A DNA stretch of 40,027 bases. It comes from Pleurotus djamor. Its lineage: Eukaryota > Basidiomycota > Agaricomycetes > Agaricales > Pleurotaceae. Positions 1 through 9,369 of this stretch are shown here, one piece after another. The notes beneath the pieces were generated by a model. The model saw only the letters and a list, made by a program, of their open reading frames with translations, searched no databases and was not told where the DNA came from. Location: assembly GCA_029747585.1 (NCBI GenBank), contig JAPEVF010000409.1:1-40027 (forward strand), given 5' to 3'. Positions within the stretch are counted from its first letter, which is position 1. The number at the start of each line of letters is the position of its first letter. The position numbers and the translations under genes are program-made.

Positions 1-1942
1 GAAACTAGGTTTCTTGTTAGTTGACTTTCTGCGCATCAGCAGGGACTGAACGAGTGCTCGTTAGTGATAATTTAGTCATATCCAATTACAACTCACAATT
101 TTGATGCTTGCTAGTCTCGATAAACCAAAGAGAGTTCGCGCGAACGGCGTTCTTGTTACAGGTAACCTCCTGTTGACCGTAGCCCCATTCCGGCAGCTTG
201 ACTTTGTGGGAGAAGAGGTAGCATCCAGTCAATGCATGCCTCAATCGGAAGACGGTACGTAGCGCGCGTAGACGTTTGAACGATTCCGGATCGCGTTTGT
301 CACCGTGGTCAATCTCAACGAACCAGTCATCGTTCGCATCGCCCATGAAGCCAGGCATTCCATACACAGAGACCTCGTTCTGGAAATCAACGTCTGAGAC
401 GGGCGGTCGAAGTGCAGGTGTCGATATATGAAGGAGTTTGTCGTGATCGTATTAGCTAGGGTGAGTTTTTCGAGTCGGCTGGATTTGGATCGTCGATCGT
501 AGCGTTTAGAATTCGTTACCATGGCGGTGGGGGTAGAGCGCGACCTGTTGTTCTATCTGTATTAGTAGGGTGAGTGATGTACTTGATTATCAGACAGTTC
601 TGGACTCACGTTTGCTACCAGGATGGACATGGGAGTGCAGGTATCCACCTTGGGCGGCGACGTGACGGCTGATTTCCTTTCCGAGCCAAAGGCGACATCT
701 ACAGTTTTGTGAGATCAGCGTTCTTGAAGGATCCTCGATCAGCACATACCAGCGAAATCTCGCGAAAATCATCCATCCACTTGAAACTCGTCGAACATGA
801 AACCATCACCATCGCCAGAATTCTCGTTTTCGAGGACTCGAAAAAGAAACCCTATCTGGAACATCAAGATGTCAAAAGGAATGGGGATGGCAATCAAACA
901 TATTGACCTACTTCGCTATAATGCGACGATCCAAAACCTTGAGATTACAACCTTGAGATTCCATAGTTGCTAGACGTTGCCGAAGCCAAAAGTCGCAACG
1001 GTCGGAAAATACGGTACTGAGAAAAAGACCAGTCAGCGCTAGCCATGGCCACGAAGATTTGGTAAAGGGTCGTGGATGTCGTCGTCGCAGAAACCGGTGG
1101 AAAGGAAAGTTGGGAGGGCGGCGGATGAAATGAGGGGAGAGTCGAGTGGAATATGTATGTGGTGACTTGGTTACGAAGTTTTGGAAGGTTATAAATAGCG
1201 AGGGAGAGTGGTTGGCTGGCAGCCACGTGCGGGGTGACCAAGATAGGCAAGTGCGACACTCAGGCTGGTACGCATTGCGACACATGGGCCGTGTTCATCA
1301 ATCTAGACGTTCATCAGCATTTTCCGTCGTATGAACATGTTCATGACTCACTTTCTAATCTCTTTAAAATCTAATTGCCCATCAAATCCAAACACATAAG
1401 CCGCCAGTGTTATGAGCAACTTGCCAGCGGCGGATGAAGATCAACGAAGCACTACGTCTTGATGTACTTGCGAATTTTCGAAAGTGGACTTGATCAAATC
1501 TAAACAACACAGTAAGCTCTTCGTCGACCTGGATATGGGGCTTGCTTACACGACACTATTTGGCTTTGAGAGCCTAAACAGACGAACGCCCGCAGCGACC
1601 AACACTATCAAGAACAGCAGCTTCCATTCACCGCCAGTCAAGCTAAGTCCACCCAAAGGATATATCTTGCCGGCACGCCCAGGTCCGTATCCTTGCGACG
1701 CAGCGAGGCTTTGCTCATCGGCATCCATATAGTCTTGCCGAGCATGGAGTAATCGAGGCGGCTGTGACGTCAGTTGGGGAAGTGGAGATGCTGGTCGTCG
1801 TGCACGGCATCGAGAATTAGATGGCAGCCTGGCCTACGATGAAGAGATGGTGAGAAATGGGAGAAACAAGTTTGCGGTCGACGTGGCCGGGCTTGGCGGG
1901 ATGATGATAAGATGCAAGTCAGAAAGTAACTTACTGATCGTG
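1..1942 (-). pseudogene. Decayed partial copy of the PMT2-type mannosyltransferase gene
   Basis: This stretch aligns base by base, same orientation, with about 10676-12736, which holds the intact gene. Similarity stops abruptly after the shared ACTGATCGTGAG at 1942 (12736 in the intact copy) and runs off the left window edge, so the 3' part is not visible. Pieces remain readable on the minus strand: the exon-1 membrane anchor part (about 1546-1740) and the end of the MIR domain (about 86-365, MYGMPGFMGDANDDWF). Between them the copy has many small indels: the original start codon region is deleted near 1808, the first large membrane exon is broken into several frames (about 908-1285), and the middle MIR part (about 420-720) lacks several stretches and carries stops. 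An extra base near 16-20 shifts the exon at the left edge. I read it as a dead duplicate, not a second enzyme. Confidence 0.85.
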
Positions 1943-2340
1943 AGCCTCCCTCTCGTCCCCACAAAATCCCCTCCAAAATCCCGAAAAGGCAACTCCCAAC
2001 ACCTTTCCTTCCCCCCTTCGACCTCGACAATGCCCATCCTGCGACCACCTCACCATGTATGCCAGCCCACCAACGACCCATTCGCCCTCCAAACTCTCCC
2101 GCGTTTACCTCGCATCAAGCATCAAGCCTTCCCTTCCAACACGTCCCACACCACTCACCTATCCGCTATACTCCTCCCTCTCGCAACCCAGCCTTCCTCC
2201 CTCCTCCCTCACACATCCTTACAACATCCCATCCTCCAGTCAGCCTATCTCCCCTCGCATACGGATATACACGACTCACCGACCATATGCGACTCCTTCT
2301 CGACCAGAAAATTCAAAGAAAAAAACTTCAAAAAACTCGA
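1943..2340. other. Pyrimidine-rich stretch after the duplication breakpoint
   Basis: The plus strand is strongly C/T-rich here and on to about 2640, giving long proline/serine-rich open frames in all three plus frames with no recognisable domain. Minus-strand donor-like sites (GTGAGT) occur near 2155 and 2275. I see no convincing gene of its own; it may be the 3' end of the minus-strand transcription unit lying to its right. Confidence 0.4.
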
Positions 2341-5300
2341 AATCTTGCCACAAATGGTTTTTGCGACGATGGCCGTAACGTTTGATGAAAACCTTCGTAA
2401 ACTTGGTCAGGGATAGTAGTATCGTTGTTGAACGCAGGCGNTTTTTGATGCGGAGAAGATTTGGGGGGGAGGCGGCACTATATTCATCTTTGGTGAGTAT
2501 TCTACATTGTTCAGATACTTCGACACCACTCACCCTACATGCAGCTACACTACCCATCCCTCTCGCACTCTCCCTCACCTCCCACAAGCCTTGTCCGCCT
2601 CTCCCTTCCTTCCTCCCTCTCCCCTCCCCTCCCTGGACCACCTCCACCAGTCAACCAGGGCTTGCACAAACGAATATAGATGACTCACCAACCATACCCG
2701 AACCTCAAACATCCCTTCCACTCAAGTCCCCGGCCCAGAAAATCGAAAATTTGAAGGGAAAAAAAATTCAAAAAATTTCGAAATCTTGCTCAAGACCATA
2801 TCTTCGACGATGGCGGCAATTCTTCATCAAATCTTTTGTAAACTTGACCAGGGATACCCCACACCCGTAGGACCATGGGGGTATCGTCCCTGGACGGGGG
2901 CGTTTCGATGCGGAGGAGGTATGGTCGGATTTCGGTGGAGGGGGAGGGTGGGCTGGGAGAAGATCATAGTCAGTGCTGGTGGACAACGGCTAGTCAATAC
3001 AACGATGATAAGTACTCACCCATGTCATATATACCCTCAATATACATCTTTCCTTCTTTCATTGATGATCTGAAGTGTTTTTTTCGAGCGGTCACCTTCG
3101 GGGTTGGGTTACTAACAACATCACTAATCCTTCGATTCAGCCTCTCGTAAGGGTATGAGAAGATGGATCTATGACGTACCTTCGTGGACATGCAACGTTT
3201 CGGCTGAACGGACAAGGTTCGAGCAAGGGGACAAGGGATCTACGCGGGAGGGGGGAAATCAAGAAATCAACAATTAGTACGTCCCCCTTCGCGTAACACC
3301 TATGAAATCACTCACATAGACTTCGGATAGGACCTCGCATCGTCCCCCCAGCGGTTCCCCGGCGATTCCAGCAGTTTTCAAAAACTCATCCATGGACGTC
3401 CTCCATGGTCGAAAATTCCAAAATACATCCCACACTCCCACAAACCAGGGACAGTCTGCGCAGATGACGTACGACCTCGGGGATATACCTGGATTTGTCC
3501 AGCGATTCGGCGTGGGTGAGTTATTCGTGAATTTCTCGTCGGTTCGGGGGAAATGTGGACTTGAGATCTGAAATTCGTATGTCAGGGTCTGTTCAACGTC
3601 ATGATAACGTGCACGTATGACGTACCTTCAAGTTCCAGCAAAAATCGGCCCGGCGTATCGAGGTTTGATCGCGGAAATCGAGATTTTGAGCGCGAGGTGG
3701 GTGGGGGAGGGATTATCAAGGATGCCGTCTATCCCTTCGTAAACTTGGGGACAGGTGACGACATGATCCAGTAACTTGGGGCTATGGTTGGATACGCCCA
3801 GCGTTTCGGCGTTCTGTGGTAATTTGCGAATTTGTGCGTGGTCGCCCAAAGAATCAAGGATAACTTCTAAATAAGGTATGTCAGAGCTTTGTCAACGATG
3901 TTAGATGATGGATAAGTAGCTTACCTTTGATGTCCAAGCATAAGGACGGCGTTCCATCAAGATTTCACAGATGGAACAAGATTTTCTGTGGGGAGGCGGA
4001 AATTTGAGAAACGCGATAATCAGTGAGTGAATGATCATACGGGTACCTTTAATCGACTTACCTCAACCCTAGATCGCTTCCCGAACCCCACGGGCAGCGG
4101 TAAACCTTCCATTTTCGGAAATTTTGACTCTAGAGTTGCGGGGAGGTAGGTCAAGGCTCGAGTAGCCAAATCTTCGTGCAGCCTCCTGCAAACTCGGTCA
4201 GAGGTGCGCCATTCGTGTAGAAACTCGGGACTATAGCGATCGTAGCGCTGCGTTTAGTTCTCCTTTGGGAAATCATGATTTGGGGGCGACCACCAAGAAT
4301 ATCTGGATATAAGTGAGGATTGTGAGTGAAAGAACCATCTAAGCGAGCGGAAATCACTCACACTATGGTCCAGGTACATTACATCTCCCTCTCCCAGCGC
4401 TAGACATGCCGTTTTCGGCCATTTAAGAATTTCGGCGCGAGGAGCTGGCTGGTGGTCGAAATTTTGAAAACCAATCGGAGCCCTTTGTAAACTCGGTCAG
4501 AGAGGGGCGAGTAGGTTGGGAAGTCGGGGATATGACGATCGTAGAGCAGCGTTTCGTGCTTGATCGGGAATTCGAGATTTTTGGGGAGGGTGGAGGTGAG
4601 TTTGGTTATTACGCGCTGGAGATGAGATATTAGGCGAGATTACTCATATAGAATCGATTATGGATGACTTACGGTCAATACACAGCTGGAACGATCGCGA
4701 TATCACGAGAATCTGCGGAGGACATGCGAAATCTGTGCAAAATGAGGATGCGGTCAGTTACCAGAGATACAGCTGGAATATCCGTGGAAACGACTCACCA
4801 ACCAATTACCCCTTCATATTAGATCGATTACCCTGCACCCAATACGTCATCCAAGCCCATTCGGTCGTTTGAGCACCAGGATGAAGGTCACGTCCAGAAT
4901 CGTGAAAACACGGCCCAGCCTTTCGCAAACTCGGTCAAAGATTCGTGGGCGACGTATGAACTCGGGAATATACTCACATATGTGACGCGTTTCCCTGTTC
5001 GTCGTGCGTTCGCATTTTAGTGCGTCTACTCCGCAAAAATCGTTCCTAGCAGCTTGGGAAATGATGTCAGTGTCATTTTCATCGGGGCAGCAAACAGGTA
5101 GACGACATACCTCTCAGGGAGACTCGGTCCCAAATGGTTCGGTCGAGTTTCCATGGAGAAATGAAGAAAACGGCGAAAATGTCGAAAATGACGAAATGGA
5201 GAGGTTTGGCATCATTTACGCTATTGCAGGTGGCCGAATGATGCTAGACGATGAAGATAAGAGTCGCGTAGATTCTCTATCTCGTTGTGGACTCGCAATT

Positions 5301-6257
5301 CGAGGATCTAGGTACCACAAAGGTCAGTACTCTTTGTGCGTGAATTTGACTGGATTTGCTTACCTGGCACACTTTCCCCTTGCAGAACTCATTCCCCGAT
5401 CTGAGGTGTAGGCAGATGGGGATGAGTAAGTGTACTCGAGGCCGTTGGTGAGGCCTCGAGATCTGTGGAACCCTGCAAAGGAGGTGAGTGAGCATGCATT
5501 GGATGAATGATGAGGTCATTACTCACCGAATTCATCCGAGTTTGCGTCGAAGTTCAAACCGAGATCGTTCAGGGACGTCTGGGTCCGAGAACAGGTACGA
5601 AGTACAGTCTTCGAGGGCAGGTGGAGGTGTAGGCAGATGGGGATGAGTAGGTGTACTCGAGGCCCCGAGAGTCCTTGGATATCCCGAAAAAGAAGGTGAG
5701 CACGCGAGAATGAAATTGATCGTGAAGTCATTACTCACCGAAAGGTTTATTCAGGGATACATACCGCCGCCGGAACTCTGAATGAAAAGAGTGGTGTCAA
5801 CCTGAGAACCCTGGATATCCCGAAAACAAGGTGAGTGGTCACCGGTCAAGGATGAAGAAGGAATTACTCACGGAAATGTTTTCCTTGGTGTTCAGGGATG
5901 CCGCATCAAGAGTTGGACCTACCAGAGAAGTGTAGGCAGATGGGGATGAGTAGTCCTACAAGTCAAAGTGAGCTCGAAATGGATAGACAAGTGATTACTC
6001 ACCGAAGTGTTTGTTTTCGGCACCAGGAGGTGTAGGCAGATGGGGATGAGTGGGTGAGCGAGGTACCTAGATCTCGGATGCAAGGAAGTGAGTCAATGAC
6101 GTTGCGGTCGAGAAGACATTACTTACCGAATAAGAGTTTAGCCAGAACGGTGTACGATCGGTCGGCTCGCTTACTGAGAACAATGGCGAAGGTGGGATGA
6201 GGTCATGATCGGCGACGCGATCATCTACGTAACAGCAGTGCCCTGGTCTAGCCATCG
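2300..6257 (-). CDS. Candidate multi-exon gene built of repeated short exons
   Basis: I do not recognise the product, and exon joins are not solved. In favour of a spliced minus-strand gene: donor consensus sites (GTGAGT, GTAAGT, GTACGT) recur every 100-300 bases from 6120 down to 2275, pyrimidine tracts ending in AG lie between them, and a TATA box with CT-rich leader sits upstream at 6985. A plausible early exon starts MARPGHCCYVDD at 6255 and runs to a donor at about 6127. Two repeat types fill the body: four copies of a 24-nt unit (5403-6050) and seven diverged units with a LTEFTKG-like core (2345-4990). Against an intact gene: some units hold stops (for example just after KFTKG near 3730), and at least one donor/acceptor pair I tried (about 4055 to 4000) does not keep the frame. 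It could be a degenerating gene or a repeat array imitating one. Confidence 0.3.
2345..4990 (-). repeat. Seven diverged exon-like repeats with LTEFTKG core
   Basis: On the minus strand, units at about 4920-4990, 4460-4560, 4160-4260, 3720-3815, 3395-3510, 2830-2915 and 2360-2445 share one reading frame and pattern: KR, a few variable residues, I.P, then S/Y-rich residues, then a core resembling LTEFTKG followed by aromatic residues. Examples of cores are LTEFAKGWAVF (first), LTEFTKGSDWF (second), LTEFAGGCTKIW (third), VPKFTKG (fourth), LVKFTKDLMK (sixth) and LTKFTKVFIK (seventh). The fifth is the most diverged. In DNA the hallmark on the plus strand is CCTTTGTAAACTCGGTCAGAG with substitutions. 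Spacing is 300-570 bases, each unit being flanked by minus-strand splice-like sites. A second frame (DRVY/QVYEG) is also partly open through the same units, so the coding frame is not certain. Confidence 0.65.
5403..6050 (-). repeat. Four near-identical 24-nt repeats within exon-like units
   Basis: The plus-strand sequence GGTGTAGGCAGATGGGGATG occurs at about 5405, 5626, 5929 (one base different near its start) and 6029; the full matching block is 24 nt (5403-5426, 5624-5647, 5927-5950, 6027-6050). The first two copies also share TGTACTCGAGGCC just downstream. Each copy lies a short way from a minus-strand donor TTCGGTGAGTAAT (about 5518, 5740, 5870, 5998, also 6122). Read on the minus strand, the block gives SSPSAYTS, THPHLPTP or LIPICLHL depending on the frame. 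Confidence 0.8.
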
Positions 6258-6299
6258 GCCACGATGCTAGATGGATGGGAGAGCTTATATCATTGGGCC

Positions 6300-6950
6300 T
6301 AGTAGTCGGTATAGGGAAGGTGTCAGGTATCGCGTAGGATTCATGTAGTACTTACCATAGTTGATCCGCGGCTTATAAGTTATACCTGAAAATAACAAAG
6401 TAAACGAAAATTCAGTTAATTAAAAATGAGAGAAATAGAAACGAGACACTCACGAAGATGAATTGAGACTGGGAATAGACTTTTGTGGTTGCGAAGTCAA
6501 ATTGAAATGTCAGAGATATGAATTTGTGATGACTTACAAAACGAAGGCTGGACTTGACTGCTCCGAAACCAAGAATTGAATGTGATCAGTCGGTTACTGA
6601 GTATTAGACTATTCAAAAGTAAAAATTAGTAAGACGCGCAAAGTGAGAGCCTTGGGACTTACCAGTTGCTTCAAGTGTTAAAGGAAAGTAAAGTCATGTT
6701 AATGGCAGTGAACGATCATTAACTTGGACTGACCGAAAATGTGGATGGATAGCGAAATGAGATAGAACTGTAGAAGAAGGAAATAGACTATTAGTGAGGG
6801 GTCATTGACTTTATTAATGATAGACTCACTTTCTATGAGGGTTGACCACAGGGCGAGAGATTGAGAGAGGTAGTGAAAAGAATAGAGAACGGTCAAGAGA
6901 GAAGAGAGCAAGAGAGAGGAGAGAGAGTAGAGAGGATGAGAGAAGATGAG
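6300..6950 (-). other. Minus-strand leader region with closely spaced splice donors
   Basis: No long reading frame is convincing here. Minus-strand donor-like sequences occur at about 6350-6355, 6448-6453, 6532-6537, 6657-6662, 6728-6733 (GTCAGT) and 6824-6829, separated by A/T-richer DNA. Between about 6850 and 6950 the minus strand is almost pure pyrimidine, as expected of a leader just downstream of a TATA box. I read the stretch as the 5' untranslated or tiny-exon part of the transcription unit that continues into 6257 and below. Confidence 0.4.
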
Positions 6951-6984
6951 AGGTGATGATGACTTTGACGCAAACGAGGCCCAG

Positions 6985-6992
6985 TATTTATA
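6985..6992 (-). promoter_or_regulatory. TATA box (TATAAATA) for the minus-strand unit
   Basis: The minus strand reads TATAAATACTGG across 6992-6981, followed by a pyrimidine-rich leader. The same 11-nt string ATAAATACTGG appears in a plus-strand TATA box at 7672-7683, making the two promoters look related. Confidence 0.55.
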
Positions 6993-7671
6993 GGGAGACG
7001 GCGAGGTGGTGAAGTGAGTGTAATCGTGCGTTTCCGAGTAAAGGGCACTCTGGAAGCAGCAGAAAATTTCGTAGAATGATGGCATATCGGCTAAAACTTA
7101 AGCGAAGGGTTCTAGCGCCGAGGGCCCACAGCCTAGGCAGCCAAGTGCCCGCCGGAAACGAAAGAACGAGACGAATAGTACGAGGAGGAGAGGGCCGTCT
7201 CTAATCAATTCCCGTCGTCCCTGCTCGAGTTCTGCTGGCACTCATCGACTGGTCCACGTCTCAGGCATACCATGGGCGCCTATTTATGCAGCTGGTGTAG
7301 GAGCTGGGCGATGTGGAGGGTGAATTTGACGAGGAACGAGGAGAAGGAGTAGAAATAGGAGCGGGAAAGGAGTGGTCTGACTTGGACAAAAATTGTTCCC
7401 GCGACCGAAATTTCTGTGCTGGCCTTTTGAAATCGGCTCTCAGCTATGCATCTGCATCTATTCAATCATAATCTAATAGCACAAGTTGTGGAATTTGCAA
7501 CGGGAATGGTGAGTTTGCAATTTCGGCGAGCCCTGACTTATAGGCCCCTGATGGACTTGGGCGGCGCTTCCCCATCGGACTTTGAACGTCGTCCCTTTCC
7601 TCCTCACCACCACCACCGTCCGTTTCGCCGCCCACGTCTTCCCTGTCCATCGTGCTGTAAAGCACGAACCA
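6993..7671. other. Intergenic region between two divergent TATA boxes
   Basis: This stretch separates the minus-strand TATA box at 6985 and the plus-strand one at 7672. A second minus-strand TATA-like site (CATAAATAGG) lies at about 7281-7290. Short open frames exist but carry no recognisable motif. It is probably a bidirectional regulatory region. Confidence 0.4.
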
Positions 7672-7679
7672 CATAAATA
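7672..7679 (+). promoter_or_regulatory. TATA box (CATAAATA) ahead of the LHFIG repeat array
   Basis: CATAAATACTGG lies about 70 bases before the ATG at 7743. The downstream 11 nt match the minus-strand TATA at 6985-6992. Confidence 0.45.
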
Positions 7680-7742
7680 CTGGTCTACGGGATTTTCCCC
7701 CACATTTTTTTGTGGACTTGTTTTCTCTTCTCACGGAACCGA

Positions 7743-8558
7743 TGGACTCGACGTTTCATCCTTCCTCTCTCTTCTTCCCTCCTCATCTTGCTCTAGGACG
7801 CAGACTCGACGTTTTCGTATCCTTTTCTCGAGTCTGGCCTCGAATTGTAAGTTCATGGCTATTTCTTCTTCGTCAATTTTCGCTGATCAACGATGACTAT
7901 ACAGAAATGCTCCATTTTATCGGTACCACCGTCCCCTGGATCCCTTCGACGCGGAATTCGGAAAGAAATGCCTCACGACTGAACCCTGGGGATTGGTCGC
8001 GAGGCCGCCGTTTTGCTCTCATTTTCGTGGTAAGCAACATGCTTTCTTAGTCCATTTCTTTCGCTGATGCACGATGTATATACAGAAATTCTCCATTTTT
8101 TCGGTACCATGCTCGAAAGGCCGTCGCTACTATTGGAAACAAGTAAGTCTGTCATTTGCATCGCTTCCGTGACGCTGAATAACGATATTTATATAGAAAT
8201 GCTCCATTTTATCGCCTCCGTGGATCCCCACCCATCCTCTGCCTCTTCTTCCCTTCGAAACGACACTCGCGCACTTGGTCCTCTCGATACTGGCCATTTT
8301 GCCTCGCAAAACAACGAAGACTATATGGATCAACTCCATTTTGTGGGTCCCTTCGGAACTGAGGCTCGGCGTGGAGAGGGGAGGATAAATGACAAAGGTA
8401 TGCCCTTCCTGCCAGTTTCTGGTCTCATTTTCGACAGATTTCGCTTCAAATTTCGTCGAACGGCCTGTAGAAACTTGCGGTGCTCCCCGCTGCTCCCCGC
8501 TGTTGACTCTATCCTCCTTTCCCTTCCTACTTCGGTCTCGCCGCCCATCAAGATCTAG
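7743..8558 (+). CDS. Candidate gene with repeated LHFIG exons
   Basis: I do not recognise the product. Starting at the ATG at 7743 (MDSTFHPSSLFFPPH), one frame stays open without splicing to 8050, and the next overlapping frame runs from 8067 to 8558. GT..AG intron candidates sit in front of repeated exons: 7850 to about 7905, about 8030 to 8085, and about 8142 to 8195. Each acceptor (TATACAG or TATATAG) is followed by AAATGCTCCATTTTATCGG or a close variant. I could not find one splicing scheme that keeps the frame through all units: skipping the first intron leads to a stop near 7983. The locus could be a partly decayed gene, or one whose small introns are retained. Length and ends are uncertain. 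Confidence 0.3.
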
Positions 8559-8789
8559 CAGCAAGTTGCTAGCCTTACGACGCCATGGACTGGACGGCAT
8601 GAGAGCACGAGCGCGCTACCCTTCACGCGATGGACTTGATGTTTCGGTGCCAAGACCTTTATTGGGTGGTCTTCGGGATACAAGTCGACTGGGGAACTTT
8701 CGAGCTCACGGCGGGGATGAACTCGAAACTCGACGTTCAAAGGTTTGGGCGTCTACGAGTTGACGAGGGAGCTCACGGACTCGACGTTT
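7745..8789 (+). repeat. Recurrent GACTCGACGTTT motif
   Basis: GACTCGACGTTT occurs exactly at 7745, 7803 and 8778, with close variants at 8633 (GACTTGATGTTT) and 8728. It is interspersed with the LHFIG units and may be part of the same duplicated sequence. Confidence 0.5.
7891..8347 (+). repeat. Four repeats of an intron-end plus exon-start unit
   Basis: Units at 7891-7926, 8071-8108, 8181-8220 and 8311-8347 match in DNA across the presumed branch/acceptor region and into the exon. Translated without splicing they read DDYTEMLHFIGT, HDVYTEILHFFGT, NDIYIEMLHFIAS and NEDYMDQLHFVGP. Spacing is about 180, 110 and 130 bases. Confidence 0.7.
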
Positions 8790-9369
8790 TCGTAGAGTCG
8801 TTACTTTTTGTACAGTCTCGCAATTTGGAATACAATTTGGTTATTTCTACTTTTCCGAGGGGACTTGTGTGTATCTTTGAGTACGAGCGGGAAGGGATTA
8901 GTGAGTTTACGTGTAGAAGCGGGCTTGTGCAAATTACGTAGCGAATAAAAATCATTTTTACGGAGATACACAATTGCTGTTGAGAGTCGAGACGCACCGA
9001 GGAGACTCGGGAGCAGATGTGAAGTGGGTGAAAGAGAGAAATTTTACTTGTGGTCAGTGCGCGCAAGTCTTGGGACTGACGTGGCTTTGTGTATATAAGG
9101 AGGGAGGTTGGGTCTGCTTTCGTCAGTTATTCCCCCATCTCGTGTCGTTATGCTGGCCCTCCTCTCTTCTCTAGTTCTACTCGTAGTGTACCTGCCTGTA
9201 CTTAGATAGTCACATGGGGAGGCCGGCATGCTGCTGGTCTCTCCGCCAATAAAGAGGGGATGAGCGCTACGCACCTATCAAAAACCCTTGAATTTCAGTT
9301 TCACAAAACAACAGCATAGTTCACGCAAGTCCAATCCAAGAAGTAAACCCGTGGGAAACGTGACATAAA
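8560..9369. other. Intergenic region with an isolated TATA box and a 19-codon hydrophobic ORF
   Basis: No domain is visible. A plus-strand TATA box (TATATAAG, 9092-9099) lies 51 bases before an ATG at 9150 that opens a 19-codon frame (MLALLSSLVLLVVYLPVLR, stop at 9207-9209). The peptide looks like a signal or membrane segment. It may be chance, or the remaining first exon of a lost gene. The last 100 bases are probably 3' untranslated sequence of the mannosyltransferase gene. Confidence 0.35.

Noticed and set aside
1847..2870. Long plus-strand Pro/Ser-rich open frames
   Set aside because: They occur in all three plus frames of a C/T-rich tract and have no domain or splice logic; composition alone explains them.
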